Source of the DNA: Adineta vaga
Taxonomy: Eukaryota > Rotifera
Reading direction: 5' to 3'
Assembly (NCBI GenBank): GCA_021613535.1
Contig: CP075495.1
Coordinates: 9,176,001-9,240,000 of the forward strand
Length of the DNA stretch: 64,000 bases
Below are positions 46,133-59,327 of the stretch, piece by piece. Each line of letters opens with the position of its first letter. Within the stretch, counting starts at the first letter, position 1. Under the pieces are notes generated by a model. It had not been told where the DNA came from. It did no database searches and saw only the letters and a program-made list of their open reading frames with translations. The position numbers and the translations under genes are program-made.

Positions 46133-46718
46133 AAAACGCACAATAACATTTTTTTTATATATTTTCATCGCTGGTTCGATTAGTTTCTAGTTTTTGTTGT
46201 TAAATATACATTTGCTAAGAGAAATAACTTATCTGTTTGGATGTGATTTTACCATTATTAATCAAAGTTGAAGCAATCAACCAATCATATACGAATAGAT
46301 AAGATCAACTAGACGGAAAAGTCATGTGACGTATGCTATTTGAGTAGGCCAATGGGAAGAGAATATCACTACTAACTTTTAAAAGTGAAAAGGATTTGTT
46401 TTTCTTCTCGGAAATCGACGTCATAAAGTCGACAACAGGAATTCATGTGAATCACTTCTATTTTATATTTTTTTATTATCTTATTTAAATATCTTTACCA
46501 TGAATAAAGATTAAACAAATATGAAGAAGAAGAAAAAGAAGAAGAAGAAGAAACGTTTTAATCAACAGAATAAACTACGAATGGTTTTTATTAAAGAAGA
46601 AAAACAAAACAAAACCGCAACAATAATAAAAGAGTTCAAGCAAAACAATGAAAAGTCAATAAATATGTTTTATTCAATCAAAAAGGTTTTTAAACCAAGA
46701 AAAATGTTCTAGTTTTTT
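46133..46718. other. convergent 3' region with GAA repeat
   Basis: 586 nt between the second ETS gene and the STT3A stop. It contains an AAG/GAA trinucleotide run at about 46521-46556 that creates a spurious poly-Lys ORF. No gene is supported. Confidence 0.45.
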
Positions 46719-49424
46719 TTACGATTGACCACGATTCTCTTCTTTTTTCACTTTGTAAATTCGAACAAGCCAATGTTCAGTTGTATAAGCTTCTTCTAAT
46801 CTTTCTAATTCGAAATTTTTATTACCAATTTCGACTGAACGCGTACGATCATAACCAGGTGGTTTATCTAAATAAGTTTTTTTTATAGAAGTCAACATGA
46901 AAACGAAGGAAATCTCATGACATACCTTGTTCAGTATAAGTTTCACCAAAACGATAATATGATAGTTTATACATCAAACAATTGAGCAATATTGGTGAAC
47001 CACTTTTATCTACACGAAATTCACCTTGAGGTGTAAAATAATCACTTTCTTTAATATGTGCGCCTTTTTCTGTTGAACCACCAATACGAACCATCCATAA
47101 AAATTTATTAATATCATCCGATGAATAACCGATTAAACCACCAAATATAACTAAGACATAATCGACATCAAGTTCACGCATGATTTCATATGCTTTATCT
47201 TCCGTTGATGACATAGCCTAGATAAACAATAGATTAAGATTTCTACATTTTGTTTTTGTTTTTCATTCAAATTTACCTGACCAACTCTACTAATATGTGT
47301 ATTATTCCATGTATTGTTATCTACGAGAATTGTTCGATTTGCCATTGCTGTTATTTGATAACCATAATCCCACCAAGACATTACTTTTGCATCCTAAAAC
47401 ATTTTTAGATGATTTACATTAATAATCAATAGTTGTGTCAATTTACTTCATCAGTATTATATCTTAACCACCAGTATGCTTCACGAAAATCATCGAAGAT
47501 ATATTTCGATCCGTCATTACTACGAGCTGATAAAACAATGGATGGTGATGAATAAGCTTCACTTGTAACCCATGTACAATGGAAAACATAAGTCATTAAG
47601 AAGAATGTCATCATACAAACAACACCAAATGCGATTTCATTCTTTCGTGGATATGAGGATGAATCATCATTACGACGTGCACGGGCTGAACTTTGAGTTG
47701 TAGTTGTGCCACCGACAGATTTCTTCAACTGATTAACATCCAAATTACGCATATAAGTTGTTAATATACTCGAAATACCAATACCGGAAAGAACACACAT
47801 AACTGGTGCAAGTACTAACATTAAACGAACCATAACACCCTGAAATACATAAAAGAACTTATATAAATTTTCAGCTTTTTTTTTCAAAGCGTATCTTACG
47901 GCGAAATATATTGAAGTCATTCCATACATAATAATAAAAATATTTGCATCAGTTAATTCTTTGAAACAATAATAGATACCAACTACAAAGAAAAATAATG
48001 TTGTCATATAGAAAAGAACAAAGTCGACTGATAGATTCATTCATACCAGGAAACATAAAAACAAGTAATTCAAAATCAAAAAAGAAACTTGACCAAGCTG
48101 TCGGTTGATGTTCACTAACACTAGCAATAATTGGAATATGATTTTTAGCATAAGATGGATCCAATAAAGCATAAAATCGACCAGTCCATGGTGCAATTTC
48201 TAAAATAAACAAAACAGCATTGCATTTTTTTCTTCTTCTAAAAGACATATAAAAATAGATTCTTACTTCCACTAGCCCAAAGAATAACTCCAGCAACACC
48301 GACAGCAAAACCAACTGTAACAAGTGCAAATGAAAATAATGTATCAAATTGCACTTGAGTTAATTTTGATTTAACATATTCAATAAAAGAAAACAATTGG
48401 CATAAACCAAATGCACCGAATGCCTAAATAAATCGATGAAATACAATGAAAATATAATTCTTCATCTTACAAGCATATGTTCACTTGATTGAACAGGTTG
48501 AAAACCAACAAATGGAATTTGCATGGACAAAATTGTACCCAATATGTAAACCTAATCAATCAATTCATTTTTTATGTTATTTTATAAAGAAAACTAAATC
48601 AATTACCGTTGAATATGCGACATAAATTCGATGTGAAAAACGTCCCGTAAACATCAATGCTAAAACATGTAATGGAATCAAATTGATTAAAAAGACATAA
48701 CCACCCCATGATGAAACCATATAAAAGTAAGCTAATGCACATGATGCTGACCACATAACTGAACCAGTTTTAATGGCTTTGATCCATAGATAGTATGTTA
48801 ATAGCATACAAAATATGGCTATGCCTTCATTATCATATGAACCAGCAACTGAACGAGATATATAACCGGGAACAATTGCGATAAGACATGCAGCAACAAG
48901 ACCAGCGCTAGCATTCTATAAATAATGAGAAAAGAAGAAAAAAGAATTATTTTCTTTGACAAAATATCTTCTCCGTTTACCTTAAGTTCTTTTGTTAGTA
49001 AATATGTAACAATAACCGTAAAACTTGAAAATAATGGTGCCAAAAAGACGCAAACATTACGAATATCAATTGTAATATGAAACCATCGGAGAGCATGATA
49101 TAATGCTGCTGATGTTACCATTAAACCAGGATAGATTGTTCCACCAATAATACGTCCTAATGGATACCAGGCTCGATCATCAAACCAATTATGAAATGAA
49201 TAGAATCCTTCATCAGCCAGAAATTTTGTTGTTCGATAATTGAAATATGGATCAAATTCATGAATAACTGATTCATAACGTAAAACAGAGAATAAACGTG
49301 TTGCAAATGCTAATATACCAGCGCATGTTAAGATAAATAATTTCAAGAATGTTTCTTGTTTATCATAAGAAATTTTATTCGGTAAAAATTGTTTAAATGG
49401 GAGAATAGATGTTAGGGCATCCAT
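46719..49424 (-). CDS. STT3A: oligosaccharyltransferase catalytic subunit STT3A
   Basis: About ten exons, ~700 residues, polytopic. The N-terminus has a [20 protein letters not shown] helix, then the first-loop motif [12 protein letters not shown] and [20 protein letters not shown]. Later motifs are [10 protein letters not shown] (SVSEH), the catalytic-region [15 protein letters not shown] and the [10 protein letters not shown] stretch. STT3 transfers the N-glycan from dolichol to Asn-X-Ser/Thr in the ER lumen. The end ([16 protein letters not shown]) matches STT3A better than STT3B. A luminal Gly/Thr/Arg linker ([16 protein letters not shown]) near 47690 is longer than usual. The start is two bases after TTTTTCTAG. 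Confidence 0.93.
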
Positions 49425-49844
49425 TTCTAGAAAAAGAAATAAAAACTAGTATTTGAAAATCTAATATGCACTTTCAGGAAACATGTATAACAAAGACTAA
49501 GACGAAGTGGTCGCAACTGTTGTCTTTCTTTCTCTAAATTTTCATTCGTTCTTTTCGATGATAACGTGTACAACAGCAGAAAGGCAAGCATCAGATGGAG
49601 ATTAAATGCAATGACGTGTACACTATATCGATTGTGTCGACCTCTTTTCAATGAGTTCAATAAAAATTTAAATTTATATTATTGAAATAATTTTTCCAAA
49701 ATAGACTTTTTCAAATGATTTTCAATAAAATCATATTTGAAGAGAGTCCACTTCTAAACATAGTTACATGTGAACGATAGTAATGGTGGCCATTTGATTT
49801 CTGAATGAATTAAATTAAGATAAGAGTATTGATCGATAATCATC
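49425..49844. other. intergenic region between divergent genes
   Basis: 420 nt shared by the 5' ends of STT3A (-) and the death-domain gene (+). No supported ORF; probably holds both promoters. Confidence 0.4.
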
Positions 49845-51645
49845 ATGGGTGCGATTTTAAACTCGATCAGAGTAGATAAAATTGATGCTTTGGGTGACAT
49901 CACACCAAGTCGTGCAAATTGGTTAACTAGTCATGCTGATGCTAGCGATCTGTCAGCAGTCGAAGTTGAACGTTTATGGAGACGATTTCAACAAATAACT
50001 GGTTCAAGTAATAAGGCAAATCTATATCCAGACAATAATGCTTTGCCAGAGGAATTATCAAATGATATTTTCGTTAAAAATGTGAGTCGAAAAATCAATG
50101 ACTAGTTTTGTCTATTAACATCTAATGTGTCAAAGCACGATTTAAAAAGGAAAGTAATTTTCTAATCAATATTGAATGACATAAAATATTTCAGATTGAG
50201 AAATTCGTTTTTAGAAAAACAGGTTGATGAACATATATCAAGCATAATCTGCACTGCTTCTAATGCTAACTAATTAACTGAAATTGTAAGAAAAGAAAAC
50301 AATTCTTTGTATAAATTCAAGGCAAAAACAAAAAATACGATGTTCAACATAATTGTTCGAAAGATTCTCTCTTTCAGTTTTGTAATCAAGACAAATCAAA
50401 TTAAAAGATTCAAGTTTGAATACTAGAAAAGTTATCATTACATATTCAATTGCTTTCTTTTCCCTAAAATCAACATTTATTTTACATTGACGCAAAATAT
50501 ACACGTGATTCGTTTGGATAAACACTTCAAGTTTTGTTTTTATTAGACGAAAATACTTTTCAACGTCTTTCGATAATATTATTGAGTAAAAACATTCTCA
50601 TTCAAATCCATCATTCCATGATCTATGAATATCAATTCTAATATATTCAATTATCAAAACTATTCTTTACTAAAAATGAATAAAATAATGAAATAATTTC
50701 AATAATATACTATCTGATAGCATATATCGATTGATTGTTTTGCTTTCGTTTATGTTTAGCTTTTGAAACATTTTCCTCGTTTGAAAACAGACGATGATGC
50801 TATTTCATTTGGTTATTTCATATCAGTAATGCGATGGCTCGATGAAACGAATCTACATAGAAAATTAGAAGCTATCTATCAGTATCTTAATAATGGTGAT
50901 CCGATTGATGCTACATTTCTTGCTAAACTATTTAAACATATTCATCCAGATCAAACGAGTGTACGTATATTGATTTATCTCATTACAAAAGAACAACAAC
51001 ATATTTGCTTTGATGTCATTTGAATTTGATCTAGGATGAAATTAAATCCACAGCAGAAGGAGCTATGCGATTATTAGGTTCAACGGAAACAGGTTAACAT
51101 TATATTTCGAAAACAAAATAAAGTCTAGTTTCATTTTTCTATTAGATAAATTGAATCAACAACAGTTTGTCGAAGGTGTTTTAAAATTTATACCACATGA
51201 TGAACTTGCTGAACTCTTGGATTTTCATATTATTCCAACGACTGTTGCTCATGAAACAGCAAATTTACCAGAACTTCCATTACCACCATCTTTGACAGAG
51301 AATGCTGAGGATTACATTCCAGATGATCTTGTTACAGATGATCAAATTAAACAAATCGCTATTCAAGTTGCACAAAGACATTGGGTAAAACTTCTGCTTG
51401 CACTTGGCTTTCTTGAATATGATATTGAAGCATATAAAGTACGAAATAATTATAATGCTGCTGCAACAGTATGTATTATAATAATCTTTCTTTTCGTTTG
51501 AATATAATTGTAATTTATTATATCTTAGGTGTATGATTTATTGGATTTATGGCGTGATCAAGAAGGAGTTCTATCAACAAAATCTCGTCTTCGAGAATAT
51601 TTAAAACAAACTGGATTTGAAAAACTTATTAAACTTCTTGATTAG
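49845..51645 (+). CDS. EF-hand-like protein with C-terminal death domain
   Basis: Five exons, about 330 residues. MGAILNSIRV at the start could be N-myristoylated. The N-terminal two-thirds is helical and resembles calcineurin-B/CHP-type EF-hand proteins in spacing (VERLWRRFQQITGSSNKANL, DDDAISFGYFISVMRWLDE, KLNQQQFVEGVLKF). The Ca-binding loops are degenerate. The last ~85 residues read as a death domain: VTDDQIKQIAIQVAQRHWVK, LLLALGFLEYDIEAYKV, VYDLLDLWRDQEG and LREYLKQTGFEKLIKLL. Death domains mediate assembly of apoptotic or NF-kB signalling complexes. The first intron (about 50083-50759) is ~675 nt, the longest in the window. I know of no standard family with this order. Confidence 0.65.
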
Positions 51646-51867
51646 GTCATTCTTGTCAAATTCCTTTCAAACATTTCTCTTTTAATTTGCCTGTTTGTTC
51701 GTTTGTTTATTCACTTATTAAAATATTAGAAAAAAGTGCCGAAAACTTATTATTTTCTAAATAATTAAAGAATAAATCTTTCTAAAATGTAGATGTCAGC
51801 AAAAATAGAAAAAGAAAAGTGTAACATTAAAGTTCTTATTCTAAATTGTTTTTTTTCTCCTGCTAGA

Positions 51868-54800
51868 TTATTGACGCGTTACATCATCAAATGAAAGTAA
51901 TTGACTTCCGTAACGTGCGACTTGTTGAAGTAATTCAGTCGATTCTTCAACGGATTCAACTATAAAATCATACGGACGTCCAGCAGCTGATGCTGGTCGA
52001 AAAACAGCACGTTCAACAATTCGTGTTTGAGAAGGTGTTGTTGTTCTCGGACCTGTCTCGCTTGGTGTAACGGATCGTAATCCATTAGATGAATCTTTTG
52101 AAGCTGCGTTGAGTGTGGACACCACTTGTGTTGATGTTGTTGATTGTTGCTCCTGTTGACCTGAACGTGGTGCTAAGATAACACGTTCAACTACACTTGG
52201 TCTAGTTGGAGATAGTGAAAGGAGAGAATCAGGTGCTGGACCAACTACACCATCCATTTCAATTAGAAATTGCGTATAGACACCCATAGGTAAAGTTGTA
52301 CCTTTATAACGAGTGCGTAATTCTTCATTTAGCTGATCGTAGAGACGACTAGGTTTTGTTTGACACATTCGAAAAAGTCGAGTTAAAGCTTTTCCTGACA
52401 TTGCTTCGCATAATGGCATCATTTGAAAAAGATTTAAATCGGATAAAAAGTCAAGTACATCCGTAGGTCTCCATGCATTAATCGAAAGATTACGATAGGA
52501 GGAATTATCGGTTTTACGATTAATATATTCTTCTGGTAAGGAAAATTGATTAGTACCAGTTGTACTTGAAACTGTAGGAGCTACGGTTTTGAGAGTTGGT
52601 GGAATAGGTAATGTAACAGGTGATGTAGGACGTGAATTGGATTTTGATATTACCGATTGTTCTTGTTTTTTATCGACGTCAGTGACGGTAGATGGCATCG
52701 AAGTAGATACAGATGTGGATGTTTGGGACATTGATTGTATAGAACCTTGTTCTTGTGGTTTATTTGCACTATTCGTTATTGAAAACGGGATCTTGTCATC
52801 AGTTGATGTTCGTGATATAGGTTGTCCTGCTGTTTGTTGATTGTTGGCAACTAATAATGCAGGACGTGTGGGAGTAGGAACTGTTGATCTAAATGTAGAT
52901 TGAGCATTTGTTTGTTGTTGTCTATTTGTATTGTTTGATTGGTTACTTGGTGTGATATTAGGAAGAGGTGGTCGGACAACAACACGTACTGTTGGAGCTC
53001 GTGGTGGCATATCTGCAACGACTGGTGTTGACGCAAAAGCAGTATTATTATTTTTCGGTGGTTGAGAAACAGGATTTCTTTGCATATGTTGCATCTTTTG
53101 CTGTTGTTGTGGTTTATTATTAACAGCAGTAGGAATAGAATCAATCGTAGCTGATCGTGGAAGAGAGAATATTCGTGCTTGTTGATATTGTTTATCATCA
53201 ATAGGAAATCCAGTAGAAGGTAGAGTACCATTATTCAATGTTTGTGCAGAATGGTATGTTGTAGATGATGGTGAACGTTTATCAAAGACGGATTCTGTGG
53301 TATATGCAGTCATGCCATTTGGAAATGCTTGTAGATGAGGTTGCCTAGATATTTGTTGTTGCTGCAATTGTTGTTTATTTGAAATAATAGGTACGCCATT
53401 AGTTTTATTACTATTTGACAAAGAAGGCGGAGGAGGAAGTTGTCTTAAAGTCTGTTGTGTTTTTTGGAAGATGTTCGTTGGTGTCCCGAAGGTGGCTATT
53501 ACTACTGGTGCTTGTGCGAGAGAACGCATTTGCGTTTGTGGTCGTTGTTTATCGTTATTATTAGTTCCAGTAGAAGAATTTTCACTATCGATCATTGATA
53601 GTAGAGAAGATTGAAGTGAAGATTGAAGTGATGTTGGTTGAAATTGTTGTGACAGTGATTGTTTTTGTTGCTGTTCATTTATGTTGGTGGACATGGCATA
53701 AGAAACATTGTTCGTAATAGAGGGTTGTATAATAGAATATTTTGCTGTTTTAGATTCATCTAATGTTACAGAGATATCAGAAGATACTGAATCAGATGTA
53801 GAGGATCGTGATAAAGTTTGAATTTGTGCTGATTGTCGTTGTGTTTCAGTGTTAACTGATGCGTTAGAACGAACCGTACCGTTATTTATCATCATTTGTG
53901 ATGCAGGACGAGAAGACTGATAGTGCCGTTGTTGTTGTTGTTCTTGTCTCTCGTCATTGACATATTCTTCTGAAGAGACATGATCACGTGAAGGAGACTT
54001 TGAATTAGGTATTTGTGATTGTTGATTATGATCGATATGTCTATTAGTTGAATCTAATGGCGAGATTGACGGTTGATGAGAAGAGTAGAGTGAAATATGC
54101 GCTTGCTGTTTTTCATATACAAGTGAAACAGCTGAAGGAACAGAAACCGATGTTAAAGTAGTTTGTTGTTGATGCTGTTGTTCGGTATTTAACGATGTCA
54201 TAGATAGAGACATACCATTTGTCAATGGAGCTGTACGAGTATTTGATACTGCTTGTTGTTGATGTTTATCAACAGTAGCAGATGCAGATGGATGAGGAGA
54301 AAAGAAACTAAGTACTGGTGAAGCGGACAAAGAACGTGGTGATGTTTGATGTTCTTGTTGGTATGCTCCATTAATCAATTGAGGCATTGTAGGTGTTCCA
54401 GAAGCCAACGCAGGCGATCTTGTTCGAGGATTCCTCGACGTTTCCCCAGGTTCTTTAGGAAATGTACCGGATGCAACAGAGCCAGGTGTAGAGGATCTTG
54501 AGAGAGAACGTCCCAAAGCTTCTGAATGTTGTTGTTGTTGTTGTTGGTGGTGGTATTGTTGTTGGTATTGTTGTTGTTGCTTATGAATAACTGCATTTGC
54601 CGTAGCAGATGAGGAAATATGCATTTGTGATCGTGAATTAGATTGAATCGGATTTTGTTGTTCTTTAACAAAGCAACCGGACGTAGCAGAACCTATGGAA
54701 CCATATGTTGATGATCTGGAAATATTATGCACTGATATAGCTGAACGCTCATGTCTACTGGCATCCACAGATGGATTAGCAAACATCGAACCAGACATTG

Positions 54801-57705
54801 GAGATCTTGATAGTGAACGCATGGATGCTTGTTGTTGATCTTTATCTAATGGACCTGATATCATCGAGCCAAGAGATCCAAATGTTGATGATCTAGCTAC
54901 GAATTGCATCGGTACTTCTGAACGCTGCACCTTGTTGTCGTTAAAAGGTGCAGCATTCGGGAAAAAACCCAGCGGTGATGAATTCGAATTTTGATGTCTT
55001 GGTATTTGTGGTGGTTGCTGCTGAAGTTGTTGTTTATGAATGATAGACGGTTGATAAACCGTTGAGGCAAAACTATGAACTACATTTGGTCTAGAAAATT
55101 CATTAGGTATGTAAGGTTTATCAACAACAGGTAAAAGAATCGGTGGATTATGAGCATTGTTTGTCAACGTTGGCGGCTTAGATTTGACGTCTACTGATTT
55201 TCGCTTGTGTAGTTGTTGTTGATCTTTAACTTCTTTCAACATCGATTTTGCTGCGACTTTAAATTCAGATGCTGCAAAATCAATATATATACTACTATTC
55301 ACAATAGGAGTTAGCCATTCATCAGGTTTAAATCCAGATCGTAGATTTAATGTAAGTATAGTTCGTTTCGCACTAAATGCATATTCAGCTTCCACTCGAC
55401 AGTAATTATCTCGTTTATACGAATCTGATATACAAAGAATAATAAAATCCGAATTTTCTATAGCTTCTGCGACAGCTTCCATTCCTAAAGTAGAAATACT
55501 CTACATACTATTTTGTATTTCAAAAAAATATTACAGAATAATTTTTTTCTTTTCTTTGAGATACAGTAATAGATACAATCATTTCTCACTTTCATACCTA
55601 TATTTTATCTCTACTGCTCGTTGATTTTACCTTTTCGATGACTATGACTACGATCAAACCAAATATGATGTCCATGATCTATAAGATATTGTTGAATACG
55701 ATAAACAATCTCTTTGTCATTATGAGCATAAGATATCATCATATCATATCTATTTTTCAGATTATCAAGTGTAGTACTGCTTTCATGTTGTTGCTGTTGT
55801 GTTTTTTCAGCCATTAGTTTTCGAAATGGAAGTTCTATTCAGCAACAATGAAAATAATAAAAGAACATTTTTCTATGTTATTTAATAATATACCTTTTGA
55901 AAGTTTCCAAAGAATTCCATCAGCTATTTTTCGTATTCCATTACTTGTTGCTTCATTCGAAACTGTAAAACCACTATTTCGAAGACTACTATAACTATGT
56001 GAACGACGTATTGTATTTTGTTGAGCATTAGGATCAATAATTCTTGGTATACTTTGCATTGAATGAATAAATTGTGAATGTTCACGTAAATGTTGTGCAA
56101 TTTGATCATTAAATGATAAAGTCCATATACATTCCAGTATAACTTCTTTTGATAAGCCATGTAATTTTTCATAATAATCATATAAAATAGGTATTAAACC
56201 TTGATTTAATATTTCAGTTTTAATTTGATCATGATATGCTAAACCTTGACATAACATAAAAAGTGATAGGATATAAGCTTAATTTTCTAGCATTTATTTA
56301 CCTTTTAATGTTTCAACTAATTGTAATATATTACGATCAACATTTTCTGGATTAATACTTTGATTTTGATGTGATTCTTCCCGTGTTTGAATTGATTTAT
56401 CTAATAAACTCGTTGTAGTTGCAAGTAATTTAGGTAAATCATCTTGTGATGTATTAATATCATTATCCGTCATTGTATAAGCAAGTAACATATACGAATT
56501 CAAAACAATGGTTTCAGATGATACAGAAGATAATTTTCGAAATGTTTCTGCTGCATTTCGTTGTTTCATATATTCTAATGCATCAGGTTCATAAACTAAT
56601 ATACTAAAAACAATTAATGTCGCATCAACTAATAATGATTCCATATTCTTCGTTTCAGGATTGATCTTATTAATTAATACCGGTTCATTAAGTAATTGTA
56701 AAAGATGATCAATCAATGCTCGAAAGGGTTCATTTTTTATATGTGAAGAAAAGTAATCTTCAGCATAGATTATTGTTATAATAAGATTATGTACAGCACG
56801 CATCATTGGTCGATGCCATTCATTAACTGTTTTCATATGTTTATTTAAAATTGAAACATAACGTGGTAACATTTTTTCTAAAATTTGTTCAATTAATCTT
56901 TCAATATATGGACCTAAATATAAATAGCAAATCGATAGAAAACAAAAAAAAAACATCTTTTTGTTTCTTTACCATTATAACTCGTAAGAAAATGTGGACA
57001 TCGTATGAGATAGAGTTTTTGTTCTTCAGTAAATCTTGATGTATCACATTTTAAATTTTGAAATAATTTTACATAATGTGATGATGTTAAACAATTAATT
57101 GTTGGTTGAAGTAATCGTTCGAATAATGCTTGATGTAATGATAATGGTAAACGTTCTTGAACATTACAAAATAAACTTAATAAACGTGTTAATTGTTTGA
57201 TTATATTTCGATTTTGATTTGTCTTGAAAATTTTATTCATATGATGTAAACAATTGCCTAATGAATCAAGAAATGAAGCATCGGTTACCCAATGTAAAAG
57301 TTTGGAAACATCATCAGCACGTTCAACAAGATCATGTAGAAGTATTGCACAATTTCTTAGAACATAAATTTCCTGATCATTTAATCGATTTGTTGCGCAT
57401 AATTGTTCGAGAAGATGTCGCATACGATTTCGAACTAGTGTAAAAAAATAATGGGATGGAATTTTTAATAATGCAGGAGGAAATGTTGCATTTAATGTTT
57501 TAACAGATTCATTTAACGAATTCAAATATGTTGTTAAACGTAATGGACTGGAATTTAATTCACGTACAAGATCATCTAATATAGCAGATAATTCTTTCGT
57601 ATCAAGACGATCAGGTTTTCGTCGAATAGTTGAACAATGTGCAGCAATTAATAGAGATGGAGGTGATGGATCTCGTTCACGATTTGTTCGCATTGGTTTC
57701 TCCAT
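51868..57705 (-). CDS. large ARM-like / TIR / Q,S-rich / SAM-like protein
   Basis: Five exons, about 1,860 residues. The first ~600 residues are helical armadillo-like repeats (for example RNCAILLHDLVERADDVSKL, IFSILVYEPDALEY, LECIWTLSFNDQIAQHL). A TIR domain follows (YDMMISYAHNDKEIVYRI, HHIWFD, GMEAVAEAIENSDFIILCIS). YCRVEAEYAF supplies a Glu at the position of the TIR NADase catalytic residue. About 950 residues of Gln/Ser/Pro-rich low-complexity sequence come next, all within one 3.6-kb exon. Then comes a SAM-like domain (WRPTDVLDFLSDLNLF, LYDQLNEELRTRY). The parts match SARM1 (ARM, SAM, TIR) but in another order. An immune, NAD+-depleting or adaptor role is inferred. Confidence 0.75.
54530..54590 (-). 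repeat. polyglutamine/histidine-coding repeat
   Basis: TTG/TGG trinucleotide runs on the plus strand encode Gln- and His-rich sequence (HKQQQQYQQQYHH then QQQQQQH) in the low-complexity region of the TIR protein. Confidence 0.8.
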
Positions 57706-59327
57706 ATATTGTTTGTTTTTACTCGTTTAATATATCTACAAAAATTTTCAATAGACATCAAATTAATGTTTCAGACATGAAATAATGATTGTAATAACTG
57801 TTTTTTATATTTCATTTTGTTGCTTATTCAACTAAATGACTATTTTGCCTTGACATAACCTTGTTTTATCGAATAAAATGTTATAAACCACAGAGGGAAG
57901 ATAGTAATTTTCTCAAGCGTAACATCGTACATCTGCTTAATGTTATATGTATATCTCCTGTTTCTGTCACCTACAACTACCGCATATACACATCAATCCT
58001 TCCTTATTCATAAACGAAATGATTTTATCGGGACAAAAATTTAATCAACGTTATTAGCAAGAAAAAGCAATCATTTTCGTCAATTTCCCTCTAAATACAC
58101 TATGTTTACAAACAAAATTAATCTGATTAGAAATATGAAAGATTTATTTGACGTTTTTTCTTTAATTTCATAGAGTAAACCTAAAACAAAGATGTAATTC
58201 GATATGACAGGTCATTCTCTATTCTCACCTTGGTATCTCTTGCTTTTTTCGCGCTATTCATTGATTACTTATATTTTAACGAAATGAGCGAACGTAAGAA
58301 GAGGAGAAAAAAACGAAATATTCGCAGACCGTAAAATCAAACGTTTTTTTTTCTCTCTCGTCTCCATTTTTATTATATTCATAGATACATGATCATATTG
58401 AGTCATTTCTATCAAGTTCACAGTGAGAAGAAAAAACCGAATTAAATATATTCTGGTATAAGTACCGATTTGAATTAGAATTTTGTTTTTGTTATATTTC
58501 ATTTTGTATATTCGGTTGTTGTAGACAATCATCGTTTTTCATAAACAAACAATCGATGATTTGATTTGTTTTTGTCTATTTTAAGAATACGACAAAGATT
58601 AATGAAATGTGTGATTGTCATGTAGTAGAAATTACGCTTTGTAGTAGTTTATTGCGGATGAATGATTTAAAATAAAATTGTTATGTACTGTAAACAGATA
58701 ATAAATAACAACAACAACAACAACAATAAACGACGATGATAAATTCACATATGAAGGACAACATATAATAGACAATGTTGAAAGTGGTATTGTTTTACCT
58801 TCTATCTCACGATTAGCCTTGCTTCTCATACACAATGACTCTTTTACAAAATATAGATTCATGTCAAAATACACAAACAATTGTCTATCTGAATCTGTCA
58901 TACTTGACTTGAAAAGGTCCAGTAATTATCACGAAATTGGTATCCCCACAATTGGCAGAAAACATTCAAACCAATCGACATTTAAATCTATTCATATAGA
59001 AAAAAGAACAAAGTTTAGAAATGATATTCTTTGCTTGTCTCTTTGCAGATAGCTTGGATGGTAGTAAACATGAACAACAGTCGAAAGGATAAATACACAT
59101 ATTGAAATTTGAAAATTCACAGAATGATTCATATATTGTATGAAAAAAAATGAGTACTTTATTTGTTTGTATTGATTGAGTATAATGAAGAAAAATGTCT
59201 TGTTTGTTTATCATCGAAATAGAATTTTATACATTTAGATTATTAATCAATCCATAGAAATGTTATTCTATTTTCTATTCTTTCTTTTTTATTACTTTGA
59301 TTTCATCTGAAAAAATAACACTGTAAT
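57706..59327. other. long intergenic region between divergent genes
   Basis: 1.6 kb. An (ACA)n microsatellite lies at about 58708-58727. A weak minus-strand two-exon reading (58898 down to about 58640, starting MTDSDRQLFVYFDMN) has acceptable splice sites but no recognised domain, so it is not called. Otherwise no coding signal. Confidence 0.4.

Noticed and set aside
46521-46712. Poly-Lys ORF on the plus strand
   Set aside because: It is produced by a GAA/AAG simple repeat, has biased composition and lies in the convergent 3' region.
52589-54671. ORFs on either strand inside the TIR-protein exon
   Set aside because: They are shadows of the repetitive Gln/Ser-coding sequence.
58640-58901. 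Minus-strand two-exon reading starting MTDSDRQLFVYFD
   Set aside because: Splice sites are acceptable, but only ~50 residues result, no domain is seen, and the intron holds a microsatellite. Too weak to annotate.
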